64,000 nt of DNA, from contig NC_067285.1 of the NCBI RefSeq assembly GCF_020740795.1, positions 114,081,008-114,145,007 of the forward strand. Reading direction: 5' to 3'. The DNA is from Apus apus (lineage: Eukaryota > Chordata > Aves > Apodiformes > Apodidae). The notes beneath the pieces are model-generated. The model did no database searches. It was given only the letters and a program-made list of their open reading frames with translations, and was not told the DNA's origin. The position numbers and the translations under genes were made by a program. Of this stretch, positions 34,030 to 55,605 are shown in pieces (the first letter of the stretch is position 1; each line of letters opens with the position of its first letter).

Positions 34030-34139
34030 GCTTTGCTAAACTGGTTGTCTGAGGACATACTGTGTTTTGACTTTTGATCAGCCCTGAAGTGGTCAGGCAG
34101 TTGGGCTAGATGATGGTTGTAGGTCCCTTTCAACCAGAG
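34030..34139 (+). mobile_element. Old CR1-type 3' fragment (right)
   Basis: Mirror of 14,813-14,925. Confidence 0.7.
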
Positions 34140-34140
34140 C

Positions 34141-34832
34141 TCCTCTTTATCTTCTTTCCTCTTTCCTCTTTTTTTTTCTTCTCTTTTTTCTCTTTTTCTT
34201 CTTCTCTTCTCTTCTCTTCTCTTCTCTTCTCTTCTCTTCTCTTCTCTTCTCTTCTCTTCTCTTCTCTTCTCTTCTCTTCTCTTCTCTTCTCTTCTCTTCT
34301 CTTCTCTTCTCTTCTCTTCTCTCTCTCTCTTCTTCTCTTCTCTTCTCTTCTCTAACTCTTCTCTTCTCTCTCTTCTCTTCTCTTCTCTTCTCTTCTCTCT
34401 TTCTCTCTTCCTCTTCTTCTTTCCTCCTTCTCTTCTCTTCTCTTCTCTTCTCTTCTCTCTCTTCTCTTCTCTCTCTTCTCTTCTCTCTCTTCTTTCTCTT
34501 CTCTTCTCTTCTATTCTCTTCTCTTCTCTTCATCTTCCTCTTCTCTTCTCTTCTCTTCTCTTCTCTTCTCTTCTCTTCTCTTCTCTTCTCTTCTCTTCTC
34601 TTCTCTTCTCTTCTCTTCTCTTCTCTTCTCTTCTCTTCTCTTTTCTCTCCTCTCCTCTCCTCTCCTCTCCTCTCCTCTCCTCTCCTTTCCTCTCCTCTCC
34701 TCTCTCCTCTCCCCCCTCCCTCTCCCTCTCATTACCCTCTCCCCTCTCCCCTCTCCCCTCTCCCTCTCCCTCTTCTTCTTCTCTTTTTTCTTTTCCTTTC
34801 TCTGCTCCCTTCCTGTCTTTTCCTCTCCTTTA
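34141..34832. repeat. CT-rich simple repeat (right)
   Basis: Mirror of the left GA tract, about 692 bp: an expanded (CTTCT)n plus an extra mixed (TCTTC)n block with CTCTCT and CCTCC interruptions. Confidence 0.95.
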
Positions 34833-36517
34833 CCCAACACTTTCAGCCATCAAAGCCAACACTGCCCAAAGCCTCCTGCTGGTGCACAGGAGGACCCAAG
34901 GCAGAAACCAGCTTCAGCTGGCAGCTCTTCCAAGCTGATGGCTGCAGAAGACTGCAACCTCAGAGAGGTGACCTGTCCCCTGGAGATGTCTGGCTGCCTG
35001 GCTGTCCCTTCAACTGCCCCAATGCCTATTTGGGTGAATGGTTTCCCCTTCCCCGGTGGGTTTTGTGGCTGCCTGAATCATTCTGCTGCAAAGCTTCTTC
35101 AGCCCAGGCTCTGTTTCTCTTTGGAAAGGTGGGGCAAGGCAGGAGACAGTGAGTTGGTTTTGTCTTGTGGTCACTGACCACAGATTTCAGAGGCTTTGAG
35201 CTCCAGCCACCTGCCTGGCCCACAGATGGGGCGAGGGATTTGCAGTGGAGGAAGAGAGTCAGGACTTTGCTGCTGGGTATCTTTAGGAGAGATCCAAGGA
35301 AAAATATGGACTGAGCAAATTCTGCCTTGGGAAAGAGCCAATTCCCAGTTTTCTCTGTCATGAGAAGCACGTATGGCTGAGTACCCATCACCTGCAGAGC
35401 TTAGTTAGCCAAAGGTGCTCCATCCAGTGATGCTCAGTCAGGGCTGCTTTGGTTTGGAGAAGAATGAACCTCATGACTGAGTCACTGTGGCTCACGAGGG
35501 CCCGATCCTGCTGGCCCAGCTTGGGGGATGGCAGAGGAGCTGCTCTGCAAGCTTAGGGCTGGGCTCCAAAGGAGCTGCATCATCCAACAAGTGACAATCA
35601 AAGGGTCTAAATGAGTCTGGGTTGATCGTCTTCCTAAACAAACCCATCAAAGTCGTTCCTCTCGATGTGCCTGTGACAACTGGCTCAGTCAGCTCAGAGT
35701 TTGTGCTGAGAAAGAAACATGTTCTGGGGTCCTGAGTCAGGTGGTGGCTGGGATCCATCTCCAAGAGCCAATCACAGCCTCTGGCAGGTTGGTGGCAACG
35801 GTTTGCGCTCAGATTTTGTTCAAATGCAGCGCAAGATGTTGTGTCTCCCCGCCAAAACCCTGGGGAGCTGCTCCTGACTTGGAGCTGGGAAGGGAGAGCT
35901 GCCACCTCAGGGTATTCAGTTCCCTTTGCTAACCTCTTCTGAAAGCATCTGCGGGGCTTCTGTTGCAAGGTAGCACTTGCATCAGTGGTACCCATCAGGG
36001 TAGAGACCCGACAACTTGACCCTGCACCTCCCAAAGCCATCTGTGTCCCTGTCTTCTGGGCAGCCAGGATAGTGCAGACCCGTCTCTGCTGCCTGTCCCC
36101 TCTGCTGATCCCTGGCTCGCTGGCAAGTAGAACAAGGTACATGTATGAGGAGCACATTTTGGTGGCCCCCTGGCCCCAAACTCTTGGGGAAGATGAGACC
36201 ACAGTGTCCCCACACGGAGACCCTGAAGCAAGCTATGTGGCTCAGTTTTTGAGCCACCACCATCCCAGAAGAAGTGGTGTTGAGTTGCTTTTTAAAAATC
36301 TTTTCTTTAAAAGCAGCAGAATGGCCCAGAGGCACCAACCTGACCCTTCTGGGGTCTTAAAAGACCGTTTCACTCACAGGCAGCTCAAGGTTGGGCTCCC
36401 TCCTGCAGAGGTCACTGCCATCCATGGTGGGACCATGGGCGAGCACCAAAATCCCACCCTCAGCTCTTCCTGCAGAGTTAGAAACGAGCCATGGAGCTGG
36501 GAAGGCAGCAGCACATT

Positions 36518-36853
36518 AGTGGTGTTTATTAGGACAGCACGTTGTGCCAGAGAAGACGACACGCAGCAGCTAATGATAACATTAAGCACAGACACTTAAT
36601 AGCTAATTAATCTCCTCGACTTTCCTAATGTACAAAAAAGGAGCCTTTGGTTTGCGAGGACGACCCAACCATTTGCATCTCCTGTAATTGGGGAAGTGAA
36701 AGAAACGGGGAGCTCCAAACCCACCACACACATCAAGTTGTTCACCCCAGCAGATAAAAGTAACGAGACGATCATCTCCTGTAGCATTTAATTAGAAATG
36801 TCGCAGTTAATTGATTTCTTGGCTATGTTAATTAAGAAATAATGAGGACCAGG
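36518..36853. promoter_or_regulatory. Probable conserved regulatory element (right)
   Basis: Mirror of 12,355-12,690 with the octamer at 36,671-36,678. Confidence 0.5.
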
Positions 36854-37049
36854 TTGCAGCAAAAGGTGCCAGAGAGAAGTTTGGAGTCCCTCCTGGAAGA
36901 TGTTTCTGTCTGCTGCTCCCCAAGCTGGCCAGGGGACAACCAGGGGACAATCCCAGGCTTGTGTCACCTGAACCCACCCTGAAGTTTGGCCACAGCTCAG
37001 CTCCTGCCATTTTTGCTTGTTGCTCATTTTCCTGCTCTGTGTCCCTGTG

Positions 37050-37218
37050 TGTGACACTGGCCCAGGGAAGCTGTGGCTGCCCCATCCCTGGCAGTGTTGA
37101 AGGGCAGGTTGGATGGGGCTTGGAGCAACCTGTGCTGGTGGGAGGTGTCCCTGCCCATGCAGGGGGGTTGGAACTAGATGATCTATAAGGTCCCTTCCCA
37201 CCCAAACCATTCCATGCA
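37050..37218 (+). mobile_element. CR1 LINE 3' fragment (right)
   Basis: Mirror copy of 11,990-12,158 in plus orientation. Confidence 0.92.
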
Positions 37219-38096
37219 GCCAGTGCTGGACACTGCCACCTTGGTAGATCTTAGGGTTGTACCAATGCCACGTAGCCAAGAGAGGTGTGTGTGTGTGTGG
37301 AGGGGGTTGTCCCCATGCTTCAGGGAGCTCCTCGTGAAAGGCTGTGATGGAGATCTGGAGCCTGAGGTGCCCCTCACCCCCCGGGGGGAGCGCTCAGCAA
37401 GACCCAGGCAGCCTTTGAGCAAACCTCCTTTGGGTACCAAAAGCCAACTGAGAAGCTGCCCGGGGCTCTGAGCACGTTCCTGGAGTTGGATTTGCAGATG
37501 GGGGAGGCTTGAAGTGGTCCCGGTGGTGGCAGATGCCCCCAGCCCTGCATATCTCCCTGGGTTGCTTTAGGAAACCTCCACTTTTGGCTTATCCTCTCCT
37601 CCCCCCACTTATTTTTTTAAGGCTCATTTTGCCCCCCACACCCCCAGCTGCCCCTCCTCGCACCCTCACCCTGTGGCACCTCATTGAAGGCACCTTCAGC
37701 CACACTAAGGGTGGGTCCCTTGGGACACAGCAAGGTCGGGGGTGACCCACCAGCACCCACATGTCTTCCAGCCATTCCCACTTCCCCTGAACCCCCTCCC
37801 CAGACCCCCCTGGTGGGTTTTAACCTTCTTGGAACTGTCACCGACCGCCACACATTGTGTAACGCTCGGGTCTGTCCGGAATAAAAGAGCGGAAGGACTT
37901 TGGGATGTGATGGAACCTCTCGTGTCTCCAAGGACCAGCTTGAGGGTGAGGGGGGGGGTGAGAAGGTCTGGAGAAGTTTCCACTGGGCTGGTTGGCTGGA
38001 AGGTGGGGGGGGGGAGAAAGCTGCTGGGGTTGAGGCTTTTCCCTGCAGCCAGGGGGGATGTGGGAAGCAGCATTCCCAACAGGAGGAATTATTCAA

Positions 38097-38830
38097 TGTG
38101 TGTGCGTATATATAATATATTGAAGATATGTAGAATATATTTTAAAAAGATAAACAAATAAAAGATATTAAAATATATTATATATAATTATATACTTATA
38201 TAAAATATAGGTATATATCATATCTCATACATACTATATATCCTCTATGCTATTCTGTGCTATCTGCTATTCTAGATGCTATTCTATAGCATATTTATAT
38301 ACTAAATATTGTATATTACATATTATGTATTTTAAATTGCACATGATATATAAATTAGATATGTCTATAATAAGACATATAATACATAGAATCTCTTATC
38401 TATAATAAAATATATAATATGTGAATATACATTGTAAAATACATATGTATATATAATATGCATTATAGAATACAATCTATACACACATACACACAAATAC
38501 ATAAAGAGTCAAGTATATATTTTGTGATTATATAGTGTGTATATGTGGTATAAAATTATAATTATATATAAAATATATGCTGTACAATGTATACACATTA
38601 TATACACAAAATACATACACGCAAGTGTATGTTGTGTATCTACCATTAAAATATATAAAATAATGTCCATCAAATCTACCTTAACCACTATATATACACA
38701 CGATCCACATGTCTGTGTACATATGCTGTGCATGTTGGTGTCTAATATGGGTATATATGGTTTATCTTGCATATAGTCGTTCTGTTTGTGGCTGCATTTG
38801 ACAGATACAAATGCATATTTAATTATTATA
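38097..38830. repeat. AT-rich low-complexity block downstream of EMX1 (right)
   Basis: Mirror of 10,378-11,105 with few substitutions. Confidence 0.85.
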
Positions 38831-39225
38831 AGTGTCTTTTCCCCCCATCTCCAGCGAGAGGTGGGAAGGACACCTGGACCTTCATCCCCCCCCAAGACCC
38901 TCTCCTGCCCAAGTCCCTTGTCCCGGGGGGAGAGTCCCTCTCCAGCCCCGGGTATCCTGGGGGGGGGGGGGGGGGGTGCTGTTCCCTATTCCCAGGGGAG
39001 CAGGAGGGCAGCCCTTGGGAGCCTCTCCCGACATTCAATCCCGGCGCAGGTGTGAAGCTGCCACCCACCCGCAGCTGTCACATACCTCTCATACCTCTGG
39101 CCACCCCCGAGGTGGGAGGGGGGGGACGGACCCGGTCCTCACGGCCACCCTCAGCCCCCAACACCCACCGTGATGGGGCCACCGAGCTCCCTGGCTCCCG
39201 TGGGACCCTCCCCACCAACACCCGG

Positions 39226-39249
39226 GGTGTGTGTGTGTGTGTGTGTGTC
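39226..39249. repeat. (GT)n microsatellite (right)
   Basis: Mirror of 9,958-9,988 but shorter. Confidence 0.95.
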
Positions 39250-39354
39250 CTGTGTCCCCACACGCCAGTGTCCCCGCGGCCTCTCGACCAGCCCTGGGAG
39301 AGGTGGGGGGGGACACGGTCCCTTTGTCCCCTCCATCGAGGCAACCAGACAGGT

Positions 39355-39980
39355 TTCCAGCACATCTTTGCTCTTTTATTACCACGCAGTAACACGCACT
39401 ACAGCTGCTGACTAGCTACGACGGGGAACGCACGCACACGGGCACCGAAATCAGAGAATAAATTAAAATTAAACGGTGTCAATTAAAAAAAAAACAAAAA
39501 CCAAAACAAAAAAAAAACACGAACAACAATAACAAAAAAAAAAAACACAACAAAGAAAACAACAGAAAAGGAGGAAAAAAGGTAAAAAAAAAAAAAAGGA
39601 AAAAAGAAGAAGGGAAGAAGGGGGTTGGGTACATTGAGCTTCTAGGTAGGATGTTTTTATTGGATCTCGTGGCTGCCGGCCGGCTTCCAGCACGGAGGAG
39701 GATGCGCGGTCACGTCCCGGGGCAGCGGGCACCCTGGCAGCCTCCTCTTCCTCCTGGGCTTGGCGGGAGCTTCCCAAAAAAGCACCTCCAAGGGACACCC
39801 CGGGCAGCAGGGGGACACGGGGTGCGGGTCCCCGCTCGGGCCGGGTGCCCCCGAGGAAAGGCGGCGGGTGGCGGTGGCTTCGGCCGCGTCCCTAGAGTCC
39901 GTTTGGTGACGCCGCCTGTGTCCCCTCTTCCTCCCCCGGGTTCCTCTCCATGGTGGCTCCACCAGGAGCCGGTCCCTGCC
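39355..39980 (-). other. EMX1: EMX1 3' UTR with poly(A) signals (right copy)
   Basis: Mirror of 9,226-9,850. AATAAA on the minus strand lies at 39,661-39,656 and 39,380-39,375. The A-rich strand at 39,484-39,608 is the counterpart of the T-rich stretch in the left arm. Confidence 0.65.
39484..39608. repeat. A-rich low-complexity stretch (right)
   Basis: Mirror of 9,598-9,724, with slightly different A-run lengths. Confidence 0.8.
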
Positions 39981-49244
<9,264 letters not shown>

Positions 49245-51250
49245 GGTTTGAACCGGGAGGGGAGGGAAAGAGAGGAGGAGGGGAGGGGGGGGGCCGGGAG
49301 CGGGGCTGTTCCTTCGGAAGAGGGTGTGTTGTGTGTGTGTGTGTGTGTGCGTGTGCAAGAAACCTCCCCCCCCCCCGCCCTGGGGAGGGCACACACACAC
49401 ACGCACGCACACACACACACACACACGCACCCACCCGCGGGCGCCCACGCACCCGCAGACCCCGGGCAGCCGCTACAAATACGGCCGGTACCTGGCGGGG
49501 CCCCGGGGGAGGGGGCGGCCTCACCTGCTCGGGCCGGGCCGGGGCCGGGCAGGGGAGGCAGGAACGGGCAGGGGAGGCAGGAGAGGTGGGGGGAGGCAGA
49601 GAGCGCCCGAAAAACTGGACTGGAGCAGCTCCCGCGGGCGCGCCGCGAAGTTATGGGAAAAGGGGCTCCGGCTGCGGGGGGTCCTTCCCTTCTTCCTTCA
49701 GGGAAAAAAAAAAAAAAGTCTTCCTTAAAAAAAAATCATCCTTTTTTTTTTTCTTTCCCCCCCTCTCTCTTTCCCCCCTCCCTTTTTTATCTCTTCCCCC
49801 CCCCCTTTTTTTTTTTTTTTCCTTTGATTTTTAATTTTTTTCCGCTTTAAGAAATAAATTCAAGAAGCCTCCCGCAGCCGCGGTTTGTATCTCGGGGAGA
49901 GAAGGTGAACCCCCCTTCCTTCCCCCACGTCTCACCGCGGCTCCCCGCCTCCCGCGCAAGCTCCTCTCCTCTCCGCGCCCCCCACCAGCTTCTCTCTGCA
50001 GGCAAGGACACCCCCCCGCACCCCCGGACAGCACGGCCGCTCTTCCCACGGGTCCGACCCTACTTTGGGAAGAAAACAAAATACATTATTATTGAAAAAA
50101 AAAAAACCAAACCCAACACCAACACAGCGACTCGTTTTTGGCTGTTTTGGCCGCTGCGCGGGGGGATGCGCGGGGCGCGCAGCCCCTGCGCGGGCCGGTC
50201 CCGAGTTCACTCCGCAGTTTGGCTCTGCTCGGAGTTTTGTTGGCCCGCGGAGGCGGGGGCCAACCCTCCCCTCCCGCACAAAGGGGGTTGAAAGTCTATT
50301 TTCCACTTGGCTGGATTGAAATACTCCCGCGGATCCTTCCCCCCCCCCCCACCTCTTCCCCGCCCCGCGGAAGGGACAGCGCTGCTGCGCGCCCGCGGGT
50401 TTTCCGCGGCCACATTCCCGCAAGAGGCTGCGGGGGAGAAAGGGGTAGGAATAAATAAAATACGTGAAAACCCGAAGAAATTAAAACCTAAAAGCGGGGC
50501 GTGCGGGTGACCAAAGGGCTTTTATTTTTATTTCTATGTCCGAAAGAGAGAAAAAAATAATAATCTACGTTTTAAATATATATTTATATTTAAACACGAT
50601 GGAAATAAAGAAGCCTGGGGCAGGCGGCTGGCGGAGAGGGCAGCAAGGCGCGGAACGGGGCGCACCCGCGGGGGGTGAGGAAGAGGAACGGGAAGGGGAA
50701 AGGGAAGAGGAAAGGGAAAGGAAAAGGAAAGGGAAGGAGAAGGGAAAAGGAAGGAGAAAGGGAAGGGGGATGCGGGGACAGCGCTCTGCTCAGACGCGGG
50801 AGCTGTGCCCGGCTCCGGACCGTTTGTGGGATTTAATTGTAACCAATTTAATAGAATTAATTGTTTCTTATTTATTTTTTTTTATTATTTTTCCCTCTCG
50901 CTCTTTTCTTTCCCTCCCCGGACAGGGCCGGGAGTTGGGAGGGAGGGCTGCGGGGCCTCAGGACCCTTCGCTCCCCTCTCCCGCAGCCTCCCGTGGGCAC
51001 CGGGCGCTGGCGGATCCGCGGCCCGCGGAGCCCTGCGCGGGGCCGGGATTTCGTTTCCTGCGGATCTCGCCGATTTTCTTTTTTTTCAACAATTTCTGCG
51101 GGGGAAAAAGGAAAAAGCCGGCCGGGAGCTGGTTGCTCTCCGCGGGAAACCCCCGGGCAGCGTTTCCCCTTCGCACCTCATCCCCAGCAGGAGCTTTTTT
51201 TTTTGGGGGGGGGAAGGGGAACTTGCTTTGGGGATAAATCACCCTCTTGG
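49245..51250 (-). promoter_or_regulatory. EMX1: EMX1 promoter / 5' UTR CpG island
   Basis: Very G+C- and CpG-rich DNA directly upstream of the EMX1 start codon, with GC boxes and no clear TATA box. Includes a TG/CA hairpin (49,322-49,430) and T/A runs at 49,698-49,830. The transcription start cannot be placed by eye. An AT-rich non-repetitive patch with TTAATTG-type homeodomain sites lies at 50,830-50,880. Confidence 0.6.
49322..49430. repeat. (TG)n and (CA)n facing each other: hairpin upstream of EMX1 ATG
   Basis: A TG run (about 49,326-49,356, with one CG-containing step) is followed after about 35 bp of C-rich spacer by a CA run (about 49,391-49,430). The two runs are complementary on one strand and could pair into a stem 78 to 186 nt upstream of the EMX1 start codon, probably within the 5' UTR or core promoter. 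Confidence 0.75.
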
Positions 51251-51639
51251 AAAAATATAAACCTTTAAGCTCTTTTTCCCTCCCTCTATTCGCTCCAGAG
51301 GTTTTCGGTCCCGGCGAGGCTCCCTGGATGCTCCAGAAGGAGCCGGGAAGCTGCTGCACTGAAACCAGGAGAGAAACCCAAATTTATCCTTGTGTTTCTT
51401 TCCCCCATCCCACCGCTCCCAGGCCTGCTCCCACCTCCAGGATAATTCAGGCAGGATCTTCATCCCCCAAAGGAATAAAACGCGGCTCCCCAGGGGTGGG
51501 TGCCTCGCTCCTCTGTCCTCGGCTTATTAAGAGGCAAAGTTTAGCCGCTGCATCCCCAGGAGGAGGTGAGCCGGGAGCAGCCTTCCTGCCCGCTGGATTT
51601 CTGGCCGGGAGGAGCTTTGGGTGGAGGAGAAAGACATTT

Positions 51640-51652
51640 GTGTGTGTGTGTG
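51640..51652. repeat. Short (TG)n
   Basis: tttgtgtgtgtgtgtgtgtt in the EMX1 upstream flank; a second short TG run lies near 51,774-51,787. Confidence 0.7.
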
Positions 51653-51954
51653 TGTTGAACGAAGAGCCGCGGAACGAGGCAGCGCGGCCGAGGGACGGGG
51701 CAGCCAGAGGCGGGGGTTGCAGCGGGATTAGGGGGTGCTGGTGGGGGAAAAAGGGGGGGGGGAGGGCGGGGAGGTGTGTGTGTGTGTCTGGTGCTTTTAA
51801 AAAATATAACAGTGAGGATTTTCCAAGGAGCAAACGAGAGAGGAAGGAAGGAGAGGGAGAGGGGGACGGGACGGGACGGGCACCAAAAAGCGGCCTTGGG
51901 GATGGGGGCGGAGGGTCAGCCCAGGGGGTGGGACGATGGGCCAGTGGGTCAGTC

Positions 51955-52022
51955 TGTCCGTCAGTCCATCCCTCCATCCCTCCATCCATCCATCGCTCCA
52001 TCCATCCCTCCATCCCTCCACC
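51955..52022. repeat. (CCAT)n / (CCCTCCAT)n microsatellite
   Basis: Alternating ccatccctccatcc and ccatccatccat units over about 65 bp. Confidence 0.9.
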
Positions 52023-52561
52023 CGCAGCCCCCAGCCCTGGCCGGGGGGGGAGCCAGCGCTGCCGGCAGGTGCGGGGCCCGTCCCCCCCGGGCTCCGTTAA
52101 TCTATAACACATCGTCCTCCAGCATCAAAGGGCAGAATGTGGAAAATCAGGCCCCGGAGCGTGGCCACGGGAGCAGCTTTGCCGGGATGTTAAAAGTTGA
52201 CCAGACTTCAAAGTGCTGGATCATTTCCTTCTAACCTCTCCCACCTGCTCTTCCCATGGGCACAGCTCCTTCCCCTGCCCTGATCTCCTCTTGTCATCCT
52301 TCAAAATGTGGTCCCGAAGTCAGGAAGGGAGTAATGGAGCTGTATTTTGGGTTGAGGGGCTAAAGTGGGCCAGAACCTGCCTGTCCCAGGCTGCTCCCTC
52401 TTTTCCAGCTTCCTCAGCTTTATTTTCTTATTTATTTATTTGATTTGGTTGAGGCATATTCTGGATTGGAATCAACCGTCCCTGCACAACCAGGTGGGTA
52501 TCAGCAGGTTATTCATCTCACCTCCCTCAGCCTCCCTTTTTAAGGTGGTTTTGTTTTGATT

Positions 52562-52590
52562 TGATGGTGGATGGATGGATGGATGGACAT
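52562..52590. repeat. (ATGG)n microsatellite
   Basis: gatggtggatggatggatgg run of about 6 units. Confidence 0.9.
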
Positions 52591-52599
52591 GGGAATGGT

Positions 52600-54320
52600 G
52601 GGGCTGGTGGTAGATAGGGACGTTGGCATGGATGGGAGACAAGTTTAGTGTGTGGAGCCAAACTGATGTTGAGATACAATCCCACCACTGAGTCCAGGAA
52701 TGGGAAGCCACCCAGATGATGTAGCTATGGGCTGGAAGAGGTCAGTCCAGCAGGACAAGATGGTGCTGGATCCTCATCCACCTACAAGATGGTCACACTG
52801 GCTTTTCCATGGGGGCTGCATCCACCCTTGCTTCTCCAGCATGGCCTGGCTGTTAGGTTGATACAGAAACCCTGCACAAATGTGGACTCTGGTGTGACAA
52901 GTCCTGGTGGGCTTCTGACACACTCAGAGGCAGGAGATCTTGAAGGCCATTCAGTGTGGACACAGCTGTGACTTAGGTGGTTGCAGCCACTTGCCATGAA
53001 TGAGAATTTTCTGTTTCCAAAGCAAACAGGATTTTGCACCCAGCTTCCTCTAGACACTGATACCTGAAAGGATCATCTCCAAACCTTGAAACATCTTGAG
53101 ATGATCGTGCAGGTGCCCGTAGCCCTGATGAAGCCTTTCAGAAAACTGTGGCACCCTCGGACACTGGTGGCAATGCCTGTCCTGGTGCTGAGGCTGCACC
53201 CAGGACAGAGGTTGCTCTGGTCCTTTCTGCTCAGCAAGGTGGTCCCACCGGACCGTGGTTCTGGGGAAAGTCATCGAAACACATTGAAAGTGATGTGCAG
53301 GTGATGGGCACATGGGGACTTTCCCCTGACCTTGTGCCTGACCTTGGGGACCCCATGACCCCTGTTTGCCCATGGGTGAGTGGGGCAGTGAGTTGGGCCC
53401 CAGCACTAAAACACATGATTTTTTTTTTTGGGCAGCAGCACTGAATGAAACACGTGGTTTTGGGGCAGCAGCTGCATCTGCCACTTGTGACGTGACTTGT
53501 CAGATGCCACAGGTAGGGGTTGTGGTCCTCCATGAGGACCTGCTGGGGTGACAGCAGGTAACAGCATCAGAGGACAGAGCAGTAGGGGTCCCTGAGCCTT
53601 TCTCCATAATGAGGTGCGCAGTCCAGCCACCCCAGCCACCAGGAGCAAACCCAAAACCTTCACCCTGGTTTGTCCTGCTGGTCCCTGAGGTGGCAGCAGT
53701 GGTGGCATCGCTGTGTCCCAGCCAGGAGCAGATCCCTCCCTCGTCCCTGATCCCAGCCTTTCACCCTCCTCAGCATGCTGCAGCCAGGAGCTGTGATTCC
53801 TGAGGAAGTTTTCCAGGGTTTCCAGCACTGCCAGCAGGAAGCAGAGCTCAGCCTCAGTGCTTGGGGTCAGCCAGCCCTCCCCGCTGGTTCTGGGGTTGAA
53901 GACCCAGCTAATGTCCCCCCCAGGTACCTCCCTCCAGGGCTATCTGGTCTCACCCTCAGAAATGCATTCCCCTGCATGGCAAGGTCATGATGGCAACAAA
54001 AATACCTTGAAAAGAAAACTCGGGAAAATTTCAACCCGGGAAACGACTCCTCCAGCCCGGGGGAGGGTTTGGGTGCTCCCTCAGATGGCACCGGAGCATG
54101 ACACCCCCCCGGGGGCTCACACTCCTTGTGCCCCAGCGGGCCAAGCAAGCAGGATCCCTGCAAGAGGGTGTCATCCCAGGGGTGGGCAAAGCTGCCACGG
54201 CTCCGGTGCCACAGCAGAGGGGCTTTTCCCATTTGGGTGCCAGGACAGTCTCTCCAAAACCCCACACAGGGACCGTGCAGAGTTATATTAGGGGGGACTT
54301 GCCCGCCCCCCTTCGCCCCG
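52600..54320. other. Upstream flank of EMX1, no gene recognised
   Basis: Single-copy sequence with no recognised exon or repeat. Open frames of 60-144 codons on both strands have no family features. Confidence 0.55.
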
Positions 54321-54327
54321 ATACTGC

Positions 54328-54980
54328 ATTAAATGGCAGCAAGACGATGCATCAGCCGCTTACATAGGTTGCTGATAGACGCCAGAACTTATTAACACAA
54401 CAAAAGTGCTGCTGAGGAGCTTCCCTGCCTCAATTCCCGCCCGGAGAGCAGCAGTGTTGGAAGCACCTTGCTGCCTCGTATGGAAGCACCCAGGGTTGCT
54501 TCTCATATGGCACCCTGGAAAATAAATATATGAATCACTCTGGGTCTCACTTCCAGCATTTCCAGACCTCTACTGGAGTTGGGGACACCTCAGTTTAGAG
54601 CTAGTCCTGGGGTGAAGCCGTCCTGGGTGCCCATCCAGGAAGGCGGGGTGTCTCGGGGGGGTGTGCTGCGGGGTGGGCTGGGTGCTGGTGGTCCCTTCCA
54701 ATGCACAACCCTCCGAATGTATGGATCTTCCTCCCACTTGGCTTTGGAAGTGGTCGGAGGGGGACCCGGGGTGATTCATGTATTTATTTTCCCGGGTGCC
54801 ATATGAGAGGCAAGCCCGGGTGTTTCCATACGAGGCTGCAAGGTGCTTCCAACACTGACATTCTCCAGGAGAAAAATAGGCAGGAAAGCTCCTTAGCAGC
54901 AGTTTTATTGTGTTAATAAGTTTGGCGTCTATAAGCAACATATGTAAATGACTGATATACTGTCTTGATGCCATTTAACA
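54328..54980. repeat. Imperfect inverted repeat, 219-bp arms
   Basis: Left arm 54,328-54,546 and right arm 54,763-54,980 are reverse complements at about 84% identity counted by eye (about 35 differences in 218 positions), with a 216-bp spacer. Fully conserved blocks include cttattaacacaa, cagtgttggaagcaccttgc, gcctcgtatgga, tctcatatggcaccc and gggaaaataaat-type words. It is not a CR1 or simple repeat. Confidence 0.9.
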
Positions 54981-55129
54981 TTATGTTGGGGAGGTGAGAG
55001 GGAGCCAAGTCTGCAGCATTTCAACTAATACGTGAGGAGCTGCCAATTCTGGGAGGGTTTTTTTGTCTTTTTCTTTGCTTTGTTGTTTTCTTTTCCTTTT
55101 CCTCCCCCCCCCCCCCCTTTCTTTTAAAA

Positions 55130-55230
55130 ATTTAAACAAATTAGCAATCTGCCTGCTCCAGAATGATGGACCCTTCCATCTCCATTGCCATCTCTTGGAA
55201 AATGGGTAAATACTGTGTTCATTTAGCCCC
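55130..55230. promoter_or_regulatory. Possible conserved block upstream of EMX1
   Basis: Non-repetitive aaatttaaacaaattagcaa, then ccattgccatctcttggaaa. Follows a poly-C/poly-T low-complexity stretch at 55,059-55,130. Confidence 0.3.
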
Positions 55231-55414
55231 GTCAGCAGCTCCAGTCCCTGCAGCTGGGACAGAAAATCCTGGCTTGCTGGTTATCCCATCACTATGGGTG
55301 GGGAGGGGGGATGGTGAGGAGCTAGTGGAGGTGCTGCCAAAAGCAGCCACGGGGGGAAATTAAAAAAAAATAAAAATAAAAAATGGGGGGGGTGGGGGAA
55401 GAAAAGAAAATTAA

Positions 55415-55605
55415 ATATAAAACGCTGTGAGTTTCTTCCTCTCTCAAGTAATTTTCAGTTAATTTATGTTGAATCAATGGTTCCTTGCAGTCATATGGAT
55501 GGCAGGCTCCCAGCCATTATTAGTGTAAACAGATTTGTGAGCAGTATATTTAGCTGTTCCATATTGCTTTTAGGAAATGTGCACATTTCCATGGTGTATA
55601 CTCAG
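55415..55605. promoter_or_regulatory. Probable conserved regulatory element upstream of EMX1
   Basis: Complex AT-rich block with a forkhead core (gtaaaca), TAATTT/TTAATT words, an E-box CATATG, a Sox-like caatgg and an 18-bp perfect palindrome ggaaatgtgcacatttcc at 55,573-55,590. Enhancer-like by composition; conservation not testable here. Confidence 0.45.

Noticed and set aside
49331..49850. Upstream in-frame start for EMX1 at 49,448 and long plus-strand frame in the promoter
   Set aside because: The extension reads through CA/TG repeat and lacks similarity to EMX proteins; the family start MFQP lies at 49,244.
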